A program made the translations under genes and the position numbers. From Bdellovibrionales bacterium GWB1_55_8 (GTDB taxonomy: Bacteria > Bdellovibrionota > UBA1018), in NCBI GenBank assembly GCA_001769835.1, contig MEPR01000058.1, positions 59,806-105,371 on the forward strand: 45,566 bases of DNA, in the 5' to 3' direction. The notes below the pieces were generated by a model that saw only the letters and a program-made list of their open reading frames with translations, made no database searches and was not told the origin of the DNA. How positions within the stretch are numbered: position 1 is the stretch's first letter; each line of letters opens with the position of its first letter. Shown here piece after piece: positions 1-7,719 of this stretch.

Positions 1-629
1 GTCATGACGATCGTATCGAAGGTTTCCGCCAAATTTCCGCCGGTCTCCTTTAAAATATTGACGGAGGTCACGAACATCTCGACGTCGTCCGCTTTCATGC
101 GTTTGGAAAGATTGAGCAGCGCCTCTTCCAGGGGAACGCCAAGCTTGTTTTCATTCAGGATAAGGGTGAATTCCTGCTGGATCGGATTTGCCATTTCCTG
201 GGTCACAAGACCGAGTGACTGCACCACCGAAAGACCGGACTTCATGCCATTCGACATCAAACTCAAACCGTCGACCATCTGCAGAACGAACTTCTTCACA
301 CGTCTGCGGTAAATGAATTCAACGATCGGCTTCGGAGCCTTCCATCCGATCATCGTCACGACGGTCCCGAAGATCAAACCGGGAATGAACTGCGGCAGCA
401 TGAGAACCAGAACGACGGCGCCGAGACCGAAGCTGATCACGAACTGGCCGAGGAGGATCTGATGCGGCGGAATATCGATGAACATGAGGCTGAGCTTTTC
501 CGCGACGAAGTCGCGGGTACCGAGCGACTGGAACCTGAGCCAATCGAGGAACCTCTTGTTGTACTGGTACGCGATGACGAAAACCGCCGCCGAGATACCG
601 AGCATACCTAGCAATTTCAGCGCAACCAT
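1..629 (-). CDS. tadB: Tad pilus inner-membrane platform protein TadB (3' end cut by window edge)
   Basis: TadB is one of the two GspF-like polytopic proteins that form the inner-membrane platform of the Flp/Tad pilus and couple the CpaF/TadA ATPase to pilin polymerisation. About 209 codons are visible, starting at ATG 629 and still open at base 1, so the C-terminal part lies outside the window. The N-terminus is hydrophobic (LLGMLGISAAVFVIAY), a second hydrophobic stretch lies near residues 60-90, and the T2SSF-type cytoplasmic domain follows (GLSLMSNGMKSGLSVVQSL, then LEEALLNLSKRM). The gene begins 10 bases after the stop of the CpaE-CpaF fusion, the usual place for tadB in tad operons. TadC would be expected next, outside the window. 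Assignment rests on family-typical sequence plus position. Confidence 0.88.
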   Translation of the reverse strand, partial: MVALKLLGMLGISAAVFVIAYQYNKRFLDWLRFQSLGTRDFVAEKLSLMFIDIPPHQILLGQFVISFGLGAVVLVLMLPQFIPGLIFGTVVTMIGWKAPKPIVEFIYRRRVKKFVLQMVDGLSLMSNGMKSGLSVVQSLGLVTQEMANPIQQEFTLILNENKLGVPLEEALLNLSKRMKADDVEMFVTSVNILKETGGNLAETFDTIVM

Positions 630-638
630 GCCGCCAGC

Positions 639-2783
639 TTATCCTTTCGCCGCAAAAAGAGTTCTCGAAATGCGCATCCCCTTCGCTTCCATGTCTTCGA
701 CGAACTTCGGAATGAACCCCGTCGGCACGAAACGCCCGATGATCTTGCGCTTCTTGTCGAGGCCTTCCTGTTTGTAAATGAAAATGTCCTGCAGACTGAC
801 CACTTCGCCCTGCATGCCCGTCACCTCACTGATGTGTGTGACTTTACGCGTACCATCGCTCAAGCGACTCTGCTGAATGATCAGGCCGACTGCTGATGCG
901 ATATTCTCCCGGATCGCCTTGGCCGGAATACCGAGCCCGGCCATCATCACAAGGGTCTCCAGGCGAGCGATCGCCTCCCTGGGATTATTCGCATGCAAGG
1001 TCGTGAGAGAACCGGAATGGCCCGTATTCATCGCCTGCAGCATGTCCAAAGCCTCACCGCTTCGACACTCACCGACCACGATACGGTCGGGACGCATACG
1101 CAAGCAGGATTTGATCAGGTCGCGGATACTGACCTCGCCCTCGCCCTCGATATTCTTCGGGCGAGCCTCCAGCCTGACGACATGATCCTGCCCGAGCTGA
1201 AGCTCGGCGGAATCCTCCACCGTGATGATGCGTTCGGTGACCGGAATGAAATTCGACAGCACGTTGAGCAAAGTGGTCTTACCTGAACCGGTACCGCCCG
1301 AAACCACGATGTTCAACTTGGCCTCGACGCAGGAGCGTAGAAAATCGGCGATTTCTTCGGTCATGGAGCCGAAGCCCACGAGGTCCTTCACTTCAATTCG
1401 CTTCTTCGGAAACTTTCGAATCGTGATCGTCGGTCCGCGAAGGGCCAGGGGCGGAATGATCACGTGCACACGAGAACCATCACGCAGACGAGCATCAACA
1501 TAGGGTACTTTTTCATCCACGCGACGCCCAAGCGGCGTCACGATGCGCTCGACGACGTTCATGACCTGCTGTTCGCTGCTGAAGACCACCTTGGAAAGCT
1601 GAGGTTTGCCATTACGTTCGATGTAGATCTGGTCACGCGCATTGACCATGATTTCCGTGACCGAGTCATCCGCAAGCAGGTCCTCGAGCGGTCCGAGACC
1701 AAGAGCCTCGTCCAGCACCTCCTTGACGATCTGGGCCTTGAGTTCGCGCGTGGGCAGAAGACCGGCCGAGTCTTCCGTGACCAGAATATCCAGAATCGCT
1801 TTTTGCGTCTTCTCGCGAAGGATCGCCCTCTGCTTGGAATCACTGGTATCGGTCGAAGTCTTCTTCAGGTCCATCTGCTCGACCAGCGCCTTGTGGATCC
1901 GCAACTTCATGGCCGTCCAGGGATCCAGTGCCGCATTCGAACTGCGTTCCATCGGATTGGATTTCTGCGAATCGGAGGAGGCGCTCTGCTGAACCTTGGC
2001 CACGACGCCTGAAGGCTTTTTCAGCTTGGACAGGTTCTCAAGAAGATTTACCTGCTGCATCCTGCGAACAATATCGTGATAGGCACGCGCCACCTGGGTA
2101 TTCGGGGCCGCGATGCACAGAGGCGCACTCCTGGCCAGAGCGCCGTCGCAGGTGGCCGGATCATCGGGAACCGCTGCAAAGACCTGGCGACCCAGGGTCT
2201 TCTGGATAACCGGAAGTCCGATCAGGCTCGCCTGGGAATATCGATTCACCACGAGCTGAACCATCTCGGGCGGAAACAAAAGTTCCTGAATCTTGCCAAG
2301 AACCCGCTTCGTCTGATTCACGACGATCGCATCGGCCGCCATCACGACAAAAATCGCGGTGGCAAATTCGAAGGTCTTCAGCGCCCAGGGTTCCGTGCCG
2401 TTGCCGCAATCCACGACCGTCAGGCCGAAGACGTTGGTGATCGATTTCAAAAAACGTCCGTAACCATCCAGATCAAAATCAGAGACAGAGAAGCTGTCCC
2501 TCGGTGCCCCGATAAAGCTGTATCCAACCTGCGCATTCACCATGAATGGTGCCAGGGACTTCGGATCAATCGTCCCACCCTGGAGCTTCGAAACATCAAC
2601 GATGCTTCGCTGCGGATTCTGGCCCAGAATGATATTCATGTCCCCGAGCGCGTGAAGATCAAGGTCCACGATCAAAGGTCGCTGCCGGAGTTCCTGCAGA
2701 TACGCAATGGCGAGATTCGCGGCAAATACGCTTTTGCCCACGCCCCCTTTGCCTCCGACTACGGCGATGATGTGTCCGGCCAT
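639..2783 (-). CDS. cpaF: Fused CpaE/TadZ-like (MinD-type) ATPase and CpaF/TadA pilus motor ATPase
   Basis: One 714-residue reading frame holds two ATPases that are normally separate Tad proteins. Residues 1 to about 260 are a MinD/ParA-type domain: deviant Walker A GGKGGVGKS at 10-18 and the switch segment VDLDLHALGD near 39-48, as in TadZ/CpaE localisation factors but without their N-terminal receiver-like domain. A polar linker of about 30 residues follows. From about residue 289 comes a complete CpaF/TadA motor of the secretion ATPase superfamily: Walker A GGTGSGKT at 496-503 (K502), the Walker B/His-box region RPDRIVVGECR and LTTLHANNP. The frame is continuous, and an ATG at residue 292 has no convincing ribosome site. 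The gene sits between cpaC (13 bases away) and tadB. The fusion would tie polar localisation to the motor; that consequence is inference. Confidence 0.93.
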   Translation of the reverse strand: MAGHIIAVVGGKGGVGKSVFAANLAIAYLQELRQRPLIVDLDLHALGDMNIILGQNPQRSIVDVSKLQGGTIDPKSLAPFMVNAQVGYSFIGAPRDSFSVSDFDLDGYGRFLKSITNVFGLTVVDCGNGTEPWALKTFEFATAIFVVMAADAIVVNQTKRVLGKIQELLFPPEMVQLVVNRYSQASLIGLPVIQKTLGRQVFAAVPDDPATCDGALARSAPLCIAAPNTQVARAYHDIVRRMQQVNLLENLSKLKKPSGVVAKVQQSASSDSQKSNPMERSSNAALDPWTAMKLRIHKALVEQMDLKKTSTDTSDSKQRAILREKTQKAILDILVTEDSAGLLPTRELKAQIVKEVLDEALGLGPLEDLLADDSVTEIMVNARDQIYIERNGKPQLSKVVFSSEQQVMNVVERIVTPLGRRVDEKVPYVDARLRDGSRVHVIIPPLALRGPTITIRKFPKKRIEVKDLVGFGSMTEEIADFLRSCVEAKLNIVVSGGTGSGKTTLLNVLSNFIPVTERIITVEDSAELQLGQDHVVRLEARPKNIEGEGEVSIRDLIKSCLRMRPDRIVVGECRSGEALDMLQAMNTGHSGSLTTLHANNPREAIARLETLVMMAGLGIPAKAIRENIASAVGLIIQQSRLSDGTRKVTHISEVTGMQGEVVSLQDIFIYKQEGLDKKRKIIGRFVPTGFIPKFVEDMEAKGMRISRTLFAAKG

Positions 2784-2796
2784 TCCTTTTGCCTTT

Positions 2797-4377
2797 CTAA
2801 TTCACTTTTACGCGGAAATTCTTCTTCATGTCCTCGGTGCCCTGAGAGGCGTTCTCGATGATCTGCGGCGTGACGAAAATCACGAACTGGGACTTCTTCT
2901 TCCGGTAAGCCTTCGAGCGCAGCAGATTGAAAAGAGGCTCGGTTTTGCCCTCGAACGCACCTGAACTCGGGTCGTCCTTGTTGAAATCCGTCCCCACATC
3001 CGAGGAAGTGACGCCAGCCACGGCGGCGCTTTCGTTGGACTTGACGTAGATCTTGGTCTCGACGTTATGAACCGCGGTAATAGGCGCACCACCGGCTGCC
3101 GGGGCACGACCCACGAGGTTCGATTGTGTCATGATCAGATCCATCTGGATATCTTCACTTTGCCCCAGGATCTGCGGAGTAACCGCGACTGACAGTCCGA
3201 CCGGCTGCTTGCCAGCCGCGACCTGGCCGCCCTGTCCGGCATAGGAGAATGGGAACTCCGTCTGCTCAACGAGTTTCGCCGGCTGTCCGCTGCGAACGAT
3301 CGTCGTGGCACTTTTCAGGATCCGCGCGTAACCGGCGCTTTGGGCACTCTGCAGTTTCGGGATCAAGCTTGAGATCGTGCCACTGAATGAAGCACCGCTG
3401 GTCCCCGCTCCGCCGGCTGTGGTGGTGCCGATGCTGATTTGCGGGTCTGCGGTAAAGCCCGGCTGCCATTTGAAGCCGAACACCTTGTTATAATCTTTCG
3501 ACAACTCGACAAAATGTACCGTCACGCGGACCAATTTATCCTGCTTCTTCGGCGCTGGTGGATTCACGACGATGAAGTTCTGGATCAAGCTCCGTTGAGC
3601 AGCCAATGATTGCGCTCCCTGGTCGCGTGCCAGAAGAGGATCGCCGGGTCTCGGATCAGGAAGATAGAGCAGCGCGATCTGCGCCGCGCGTTTGGCCTGG
3701 TCGCCGTTGTCGACCGTCCCTTCAAGGAAAATCACCCCGTTCACGACACGGGTTTTGACGTTCTGGGCAAACGCGTTCACGTCCTCCTGTATGCGCTTGG
3801 CGATCACCTGGAGCGCGAGCTGCGAGAGAATCGTCAGATTCATCACGTGCGCCTTGTAGTTGTCGTCCTGAATCACGGTGAGAAGCCTTCCATAATCAGC
3901 CGGCACCAGGACTTCACCCTCGATCACGATTCTGGAACCGACGATCCGAATGTCGATGCCTTCAATATCCCGAAGAAGATCGCGAAGCTCAGTTGCGACA
4001 CGAAGCAGGTTGGTTCCTGAAACCCGGACCTGGAAAATCAGGCGCAAAGTTCCTTCATCGTCGCGAACGCTAACGGTGGTCTCACCGGCCTTGAGCGGCT
4101 TGAAAATGATCTGTCTTTTGTCGCCAGTCTTCACCAGGGTCGTCGCGACGACCTGGGGATTTCCGATACTGATCCCCTGCGCCTCGGTATGAGCCTGGAA
4201 ATCGAGATCAATGGCCCGGTCCTCGCCCGTGGTTAAGACTATGGTACGGCGATCAGCGGCTTCTTCCGAACGATCACTCGTGAGCCTGGACCCGCGACTC
4301 TCTTCCCCGTACCCCTGCGACTGCGGTAGCGCGATCGCGAGCACCAGAAGCAATGCGAACCACCATCGTGAGCTCAC
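2797..4377 (-). CDS. cpaC: Tad pilus outer-membrane secretin CpaC/RcpA
   Basis: This is the secretin ring through which the Flp pilus crosses the outer membrane. The protein has a signal peptide (WWFALLLVLAIALPQSQG), then the RcpA/CpaC-type N-terminal domain (RAIDLDFQAHTEAQGISI, near residues 50-70), BON/N1-like domains in the middle, and a C-terminal secretin domain (VRVTVHFVELSKDYNKVFGF, and the conserved VGLSVAVTPQI strand). The frame is open upstream to 4428, but GTG at 4377 is preferred: it lies one base after the cpaB stop, has GGGGAGG about 8 bases upstream, and places the signal peptide at the N-terminus, giving 526 residues. Translation is probably coupled to cpaB. No Tad pilotin was identified in the window. 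Confidence 0.92.
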   Translation of the reverse strand: MSSRWWFALLLVLAIALPQSQGYGEESRGSRLTSDRSEEAADRRTIVLTTGEDRAIDLDFQAHTEAQGISIGNPQVVATTLVKTGDKRQIIFKPLKAGETTVSVRDDEGTLRLIFQVRVSGTNLLRVATELRDLLRDIEGIDIRIVGSRIVIEGEVLVPADYGRLLTVIQDDNYKAHVMNLTILSQLALQVIAKRIQEDVNAFAQNVKTRVVNGVIFLEGTVDNGDQAKRAAQIALLYLPDPRPGDPLLARDQGAQSLAAQRSLIQNFIVVNPPAPKKQDKLVRVTVHFVELSKDYNKVFGFKWQPGFTADPQISIGTTTAGGAGTSGASFSGTISSLIPKLQSAQSAGYARILKSATTIVRSGQPAKLVEQTEFPFSYAGQGGQVAAGKQPVGLSVAVTPQILGQSEDIQMDLIMTQSNLVGRAPAAGGAPITAVHNVETKIYVKSNESAAVAGVTSSDVGTDFNKDDPSSGAFEGKTEPLFNLLRSKAYRKKKSQFVIFVTPQIIENASQGTEDMKKNFRVKVN

Positions 4378-4378
4378 G

Positions 4379-5215
4379 TCATCGCCTCCCCGCCGGCACG
4401 CGCTGCAACCGGTTCGCCGCCGTGCCAAGTACGTCGACCAGCATCACCGGTTCAGTATTCACGCGTTCCGTATCATCGTTATTCCGTAAAGAAAGCGTGA
4501 GCGCGCTTTCCCCGTTCGCAAGCACCAGCGCCAGCGCCTGAGCCTGCGCGGGCTCGACCTCGAGCGTCACGGAGGTGAAGCTGAAATCCTGGGCCAGCGA
4601 CCTGACTCTTTCCTTGCCGCCAAAGGCATCCGCCTCAATCACGCGCGGAACGTTATTGGTGACCGACCGGCCCGCAGCGAGAACGACGACATCCTGCAGA
4701 ACGGTCTTCGCGATCTTGTTCTCCTTGCCCCCGCCGGCATCGAGTACCGCGATCAGGTCCACGCGATCTCCCGGCTTCACGAGCTTGCTGACCCCGCGAA
4801 CGTCATCGATCGGAATCGAGATGGCGCGGCGTCCGATAGCGACCTGGGGCGACAGGCCCGTACGGATATTCGGCTCCGATAATTTATTGAAGGTGATCTG
4901 CTCGCCTTTTTTGATCGGAACAACGGCAACCAGCCCATCCAGCTCTTTCATGCCGCGTTTCTTGTCGTCATCGGAAACACTGGGCTCGAAGTAGATGGCA
5001 GCGGGCTCGAGGAATCGCTTGGGTACAGTCTCGAGCCCTACGTGCGTCTCATTGACCGTCTCCATCTCCTTGATGTCTTTTTTCGCCTTCACGACGACGA
5101 TGGACGTTCCGAAATTCTTACGTGTCTTCTCCTCGATGCTTTCGACGTAGCTCTGCACGAAAAAGAACGCGAGAGCCGCCATCATGAGAGACATCGTTAG
5201 AGCCTTGTTATTCAT
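4379..5215 (-). CDS. cpaB: Flp pilus assembly protein CpaB/RcpC
   Basis: CpaB/RcpC is a periplasmic, membrane-anchored SAF-domain protein that works with the secretin in Tad pilus assembly. The 278-residue protein starts with an N-terminal signal anchor (ALTMSLMMAALAFFFVQSYV), followed by the SAF-type segment (KKDIKEMETVNETHVGLETV at about 44-65) and the CpaB domain core (AISIPIDDVRGVSKLVKPGD, then RVDLIAVLDAGG). Length and layout are normal for the family. Its start overlaps the upstream pseudopilin stop by four bases (ATGA), and its stop is one base from the secretin start, so all three are probably translationally coupled. Confidence 0.92.
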   Translation of the reverse strand: MNNKALTMSLMMAALAFFFVQSYVESIEEKTRKNFGTSIVVVKAKKDIKEMETVNETHVGLETVPKRFLEPAAIYFEPSVSDDDKKRGMKELDGLVAVVPIKKGEQITFNKLSEPNIRTGLSPQVAIGRRAISIPIDDVRGVSKLVKPGDRVDLIAVLDAGGGKENKIAKTVLQDVVVLAAGRSVTNNVPRVIEADAFGGKERVRSLAQDFSFTSVTLEVEPAQAQALALVLANGESALTLSLRNNDDTERVNTEPVMLVDVLGTAANRLQRVPAGRR

Positions 5216-5751
5216 AAAGGACTCCTGCAGGGTTGAAAGGTCGATCCCTCATTCAGGGCATACGTGCTCACGGCTTCGAAATCGCCGCCACCGAGCCTCA
5301 AAATCGCTTTGCCATCCGCCAGAACATTCTGCTGCGTGCACAGCACCACGTTCGTCCTCACGCGTACGGCGGCTCGCAGCTCAGGTTCTTCGGCGCTGTT
5401 TTCATTCCCTTGCACGCCTTTGCGCGCCACCTGTTGAACCGTTGCAACGGGCGTCGACGCGTCTTCGACTTTGTCAGCGGAAACACCGATCACCATCTGG
5501 TTGTACCCTCTGCCGGTGAGCGACTCCTGGCGCAGGCGGTTTTGCGGGAAGACAGGACTGTTGTAGGTGAGGAAGAGAGCCTGAGCCCGGGCATACTGCT
5601 GGTTCACGATTGAAACCTGGATCGCGGTGTTCGCTTTCACCATCATCGACACCAGTCCGAGCAGCACCGGCAGCAAAAGCAGAAACTCGAGAAGGCTTTG
5701 CCCCTTCTCGCCCGCCTGTTCCTGCTGATGCTTCACGCTCTTAACAACCAT
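5212..5751 (-). CDS. TadE/TadG-type minor pseudopilin
   Basis: A 179-residue Tad pseudopilin. Its N-terminus has a class III prepilin motif, KGQSLLEFLLLLPVLLG at about residues 17-33, where the prepilin peptidase is expected to cut after the Gly and where the Glu at +5 is present. A single hydrophobic helix follows, then a 140-residue periplasmic domain containing QQYARAQALFL and a conserved-looking Cys pair region near the end (VLCTQQN and FQPCRSPL). TadE-family proteins are minor pilins needed for Flp fibre assembly. The start at 5751 overlaps the previous gene by 11 bases. TadE, TadF or TadG cannot be decided from sequence alone. Confidence 0.8.
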   Translation of the reverse strand: MVVKSVKHQQEQAGEKGQSLLEFLLLLPVLLGLVSMMVKANTAIQVSIVNQQYARAQALFLTYNSPVFPQNRLRQESLTGRGYNQMVIGVSADKVEDASTPVATVQQVARKGVQGNENSAEEPELRAAVRVRTNVVLCTQQNVLADGKAILRLGGGDFEAVSTYALNEGSTFQPCRSPL

Positions 5752-6289
5752 TGTCCCAGTCCGCCCTCATCTTGCTCATTTCGCCCTGGCACTCGGAATA
5801 GCTGGGTTCACGACCCAACCAACTTTCCGATGTCAGTTCGATTTCATTGAGATTTCCTACGGAACCAGCTCCTCCGAACGGAATCAGGAAAAGTCGGCTC
5901 CTAAATGTATATCGGACTCCCCTCATCCAACTTAAGGCCGGATTTCCAGGCTCATAACGCTCGTGGTCAAAAGCAAGCCCAGGAACGTTCCCGCCGCCAT
6001 GCCCCTTCGCGATCATGGGGAACTTATCCACTCCCGGTGTATTGACGCTCTTTTTGAGCATCGCAAGGATGACCTGCTCAGCCCGCTTCTCCTGGGTGCC
6101 GTCGGCGCCCGCCGCAAGATACGCCCTGGCCGCCATAAAAGTGGCGTAATGGACATAATTGCCAAAACCAAACATCAAGGACAGCCTGAGGAAAAACATG
6201 GTGAAGCTCATCAAAAGGATGAGAGTCAGCGCGAACTCGATCGTGGACTGTCCTGCCTCCCGGCTGTCTGGTTTCCTCATAGTCATCAT
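5741..6289 (-). CDS. TadE-like minor pseudopilin
   Basis: A 182-residue pseudopilin with the N-terminal motif AGQSTIEFALTLILLMSF (Gly at the cleavage position, Glu at +5, then a hydrophobic helix) starting near residue 13. The periplasmic part includes the TadE-like stretch NYVHYATFMAARAYLAAG, and two Cys lie close to the C-terminus (YSECQGE, DNGC). The start is ambiguous among ATG 6289, 6286 and 6280; 6289 gives an ATGA overlap with the preceding gene and is kept. It is the second of two consecutive TadE-type proteins in this operon, and both probably form minor components of the pilus tip or base. Confidence 0.82.
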   Translation of the reverse strand: MMTMRKPDSREAGQSTIEFALTLILLMSFTMFFLRLSLMFGFGNYVHYATFMAARAYLAAGADGTQEKRAEQVILAMLKKSVNTPGVDKFPMIAKGHGGGNVPGLAFDHERYEPGNPALSWMRGVRYTFRSRLFLIPFGGAGSVGNLNEIELTSESWLGREPSYSECQGEMSKMRADWDNGC

Positions 6290-6567
6290 TGTGGGTTAAT
6301 GAAGATCCGGAAATTGTTTTCACCGCCCGTGACGCGCGGATGCCGCGAAGGGGAACCTTCGTCAAATCCGGTGGTCTTCGGATGCCCGTATTTGTAAGCC
6401 CGCGCGAAATCCTCGCGAATTGGTTTTAAAAGCGCCTCCCCCACTTTAAAGCGTTCCATCCCGCCGGCCACGATCGTGAACGCCATCACCACGAGAGCCA
6501 CGAGCAGGATGTATTCCACAACAGCCTGCCCTCGTTCATCCCGATGGTTCACGTTTCTCAGTTCCAT
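6286..6567 (-). CDS. Flp-like prepilin with extended C-terminal tail
   Basis: A 93-residue protein with a Flp/TadE-type leader, DERGQAVVEYILLVALVVMA (residues 10-29), containing the G-x4-E-Y class III prepilin signature. Unlike the 61-residue Flp next door it carries a longer hydrophilic tail of about 50 residues (KPIREDFARAYKYGHPKTTG). ATG 6567 is chosen because the family motif then lies 10 residues from the start and the start overlaps tadV by only 10 bases. The frame is open further upstream, but that extension is antisense-like sequence within tadV. It may be a minor pilin rather than the major fibre subunit. Confidence 0.75.
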   Translation of the reverse strand: MELRNVNHRDERGQAVVEYILLVALVVMAFTIVAGGMERFKVGEALLKPIREDFARAYKYGHPKTTGFDEGSPSRHPRVTGGENNFRIFINPQ

Positions 6568-7112
6568 AGAAACCAGCCTTTCAGGGGAGCTGCGAAGAGG
6601 CCCCATACGGCGGCAATCGCTATCGGTACGCCAAAGGGCATCGTGAAGCCGCGATCGACCTTTGGCATTTCGAGGACCAGGTCCTTGATGAAAAGAGTGA
6701 GAAGAAAGCGGTACATTCGCACGGAAAAACCCCGAATCCGCCCCGTGAAAATCATGACGACAAGTCCGATCGCGCCCCCGAGAAGTACCGCGAGAATAGC
6801 GACTTCCGTGACGTAACGGGGCCCGCCCCAGGCGCCCAGAGCCATGAGAAATTTCACATCGCCACCGCCCATGGCGCCAAGCCAGAACATCCACCCGTAA
6901 AGAAGCAGACCGAGACCGATGCCGAGCGCCGATTGTCCAACCGCGGTCCAGCCGCCCCAGTAAATAGCGGCGACCACCCCAAGGAGAAGCGTGGGAAGCG
7001 TCAACCAGTTGAAAATCCTCCCACGCACGAGATCAGTGACGATCGCCACCACCGCGACAGCAGGAATAACGAACTTCGCAACCTGCGGAAGAAGCTCACT
7101 TCCAGAGGCCAC
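6558..7112 (-). CDS. cpaA: Prepilin peptidase TadV/CpaA (A24 family)
   Basis: TadV/CpaA is the inner-membrane aspartic peptidase that removes the leader from Flp and the TadE/F pseudopilins. The 184-residue protein is almost entirely hydrophobic, with about five or six membrane spans. The two catalytic Asp of A24 peptidases are visible: one in IVTDLVRGRIFNWLT (about residue 27) and one in the signature GGGDVKFLMALGA (about residue 85). There is no N-terminal methyltransferase domain, as is usual for the short Tad form. Start is GTG 7112 with an AGGAAGGA ribosome site 7 bases upstream. It overlaps its neighbours on both sides. Confidence 0.92.
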   Translation of the reverse strand: MASGSELLPQVAKFVIPAVAVVAIVTDLVRGRIFNWLTLPTLLLGVVAAIYWGGWTAVGQSALGIGLGLLLYGWMFWLGAMGGGDVKFLMALGAWGGPRYVTEVAILAVLLGGAIGLVVMIFTGRIRGFSVRMYRFLLTLFIKDLVLEMPKVDRGFTMPFGVPIAIAAVWGLFAAPLKGWFLWN

Positions 7113-7338
7113 TGTTCATCCTTCCTGTTTTGAGATCTTTTTCGAGCTGACCCCCGAAGCGCAGAATGCCTCGATCAACGACTCCGAGGAGACCGCGTGC
7201 CATTGCACCCGCTGCGACGACCGCAACGGAGAGGATCAGGATGTACTCGACCGTGGCTTGCCCCCGATCGTCTTGAAGAAGACGATCAAGCGCCCCGTTA
7301 CGGCGAGTGACGGATGCGACTGGCTGCTCCAGCACCAT
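7096..7338 (-). CDS. Second Flp-type pilin
   Basis: An 80-residue Flp-family prepilin. The leader ends in DDRGQATVEYILILSVAVVA (residues 23-42) with the G-x4-E-Y processing motif, followed by a hydrophobic helix and a short tail (RFGGQLEKDLKTG). The 5' leader peptide is long at about 25 residues. ATG 7338 is preceded by GGAGG four bases upstream. It follows flp after a 41-base gap and overlaps tadV by 17 bases, so it is in the same transcript. Having a second Flp copy is known in other tad loci; which copy is the major subunit is unknown. Confidence 0.85.
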   Translation of the reverse strand: MVLEQPVASVTRRNGALDRLLQDDRGQATVEYILILSVAVVAAGAMARGLLGVVDRGILRFGGQLEKDLKTGRMNSGLWK

Positions 7339-7379
7339 GCATCCTCCAGTCTAGCTGAAACTTGAAAAATCAGCGCTAA

Positions 7380-7565
7380 TTACATGCTGGTGGCGCTTTC
7401 AATATCGCCACCGAGCTTGTCGACGACTTTCATCAGCTTGTCACGGAACACGTCCTTGAACTTGACCGCAACCATCACGACAACGGCCAAAATCAGAATG
7501 TATTCAGTGGTCGACTGTCCCCGTTCGTCGTGCCACAAATTTTTCAGGAAACTTTGTCCTGTCAT
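7380..7565 (-). CDS. flp: Flp major pilin candidate
   Basis: A 61-residue Flp/Fap pilin: short leader HDERGQSTTEYILILAVVVM with the G-x4-E-Y class III prepilin motif, hydrophobic helix, then FKDVFRDKLMKVVDKLGGDI. It is the first gene of the tad operon, the usual place for the abundant fibre subunit. The start ATG 7565 is chosen over GTG 7571 because the ribosome site AAAGGAG overlaps the GTG but lies 5-6 bases from the ATG. A sigma70-like promoter lies about 100 bases upstream. Confidence 0.9.
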   Translation of the reverse strand: MTGQSFLKNLWHDERGQSTTEYILILAVVVMVAVKFKDVFRDKLMKVVDKLGGDIESATSM

Positions 7566-7665
7566 ACCCACTCCTTTATTCCCCTTTCCCCCACCTATCG
7601 GTATGAAAAGGGAAAAACCTGACTCCCTGCCCCCGCAAAAGGAGCCTTCGAAACAACTTTCTTAA

Positions 7666-7694
7666 ATTATCCCGTCCTGGACCTTTTTGGTCAA
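7666..7694 (-). promoter_or_regulatory. Sigma70-like promoter of the flp/tad operon
   Basis: Reading the minus strand, TTGACC (7694-7689) is followed after exactly 17 bases by GATAAT (7671-7666). This is a near-consensus -35/-10 pair with ideal spacing. It gives a leader of roughly 90 bases before the flp ATG at 7565 and lies in the only gap between the tad operon and the FHA/PP2C cluster. The -35 box lies in a small inverted repeat, GGACC-TTTTT-GGTC (7680-7692 on the plus strand), which could be an operator; that is inference. Confidence 0.7.
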
Positions 7695-7719
7695 GAACTC
7701 ATTATTCAACCCTTGCACT

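Noticed and set aside
2076-2861. A 261-codon plus-strand frame
   Set aside because: Antisense to the MinD-like half of the CpaE-CpaF fusion.
6568-6894. N-terminal extension of the long-tailed Flp-like gene to 202 codons
   Set aside because: It lies within tadV in another frame, and the prepilin motif must be close to the N-terminus, so ATG 6567 is the start.
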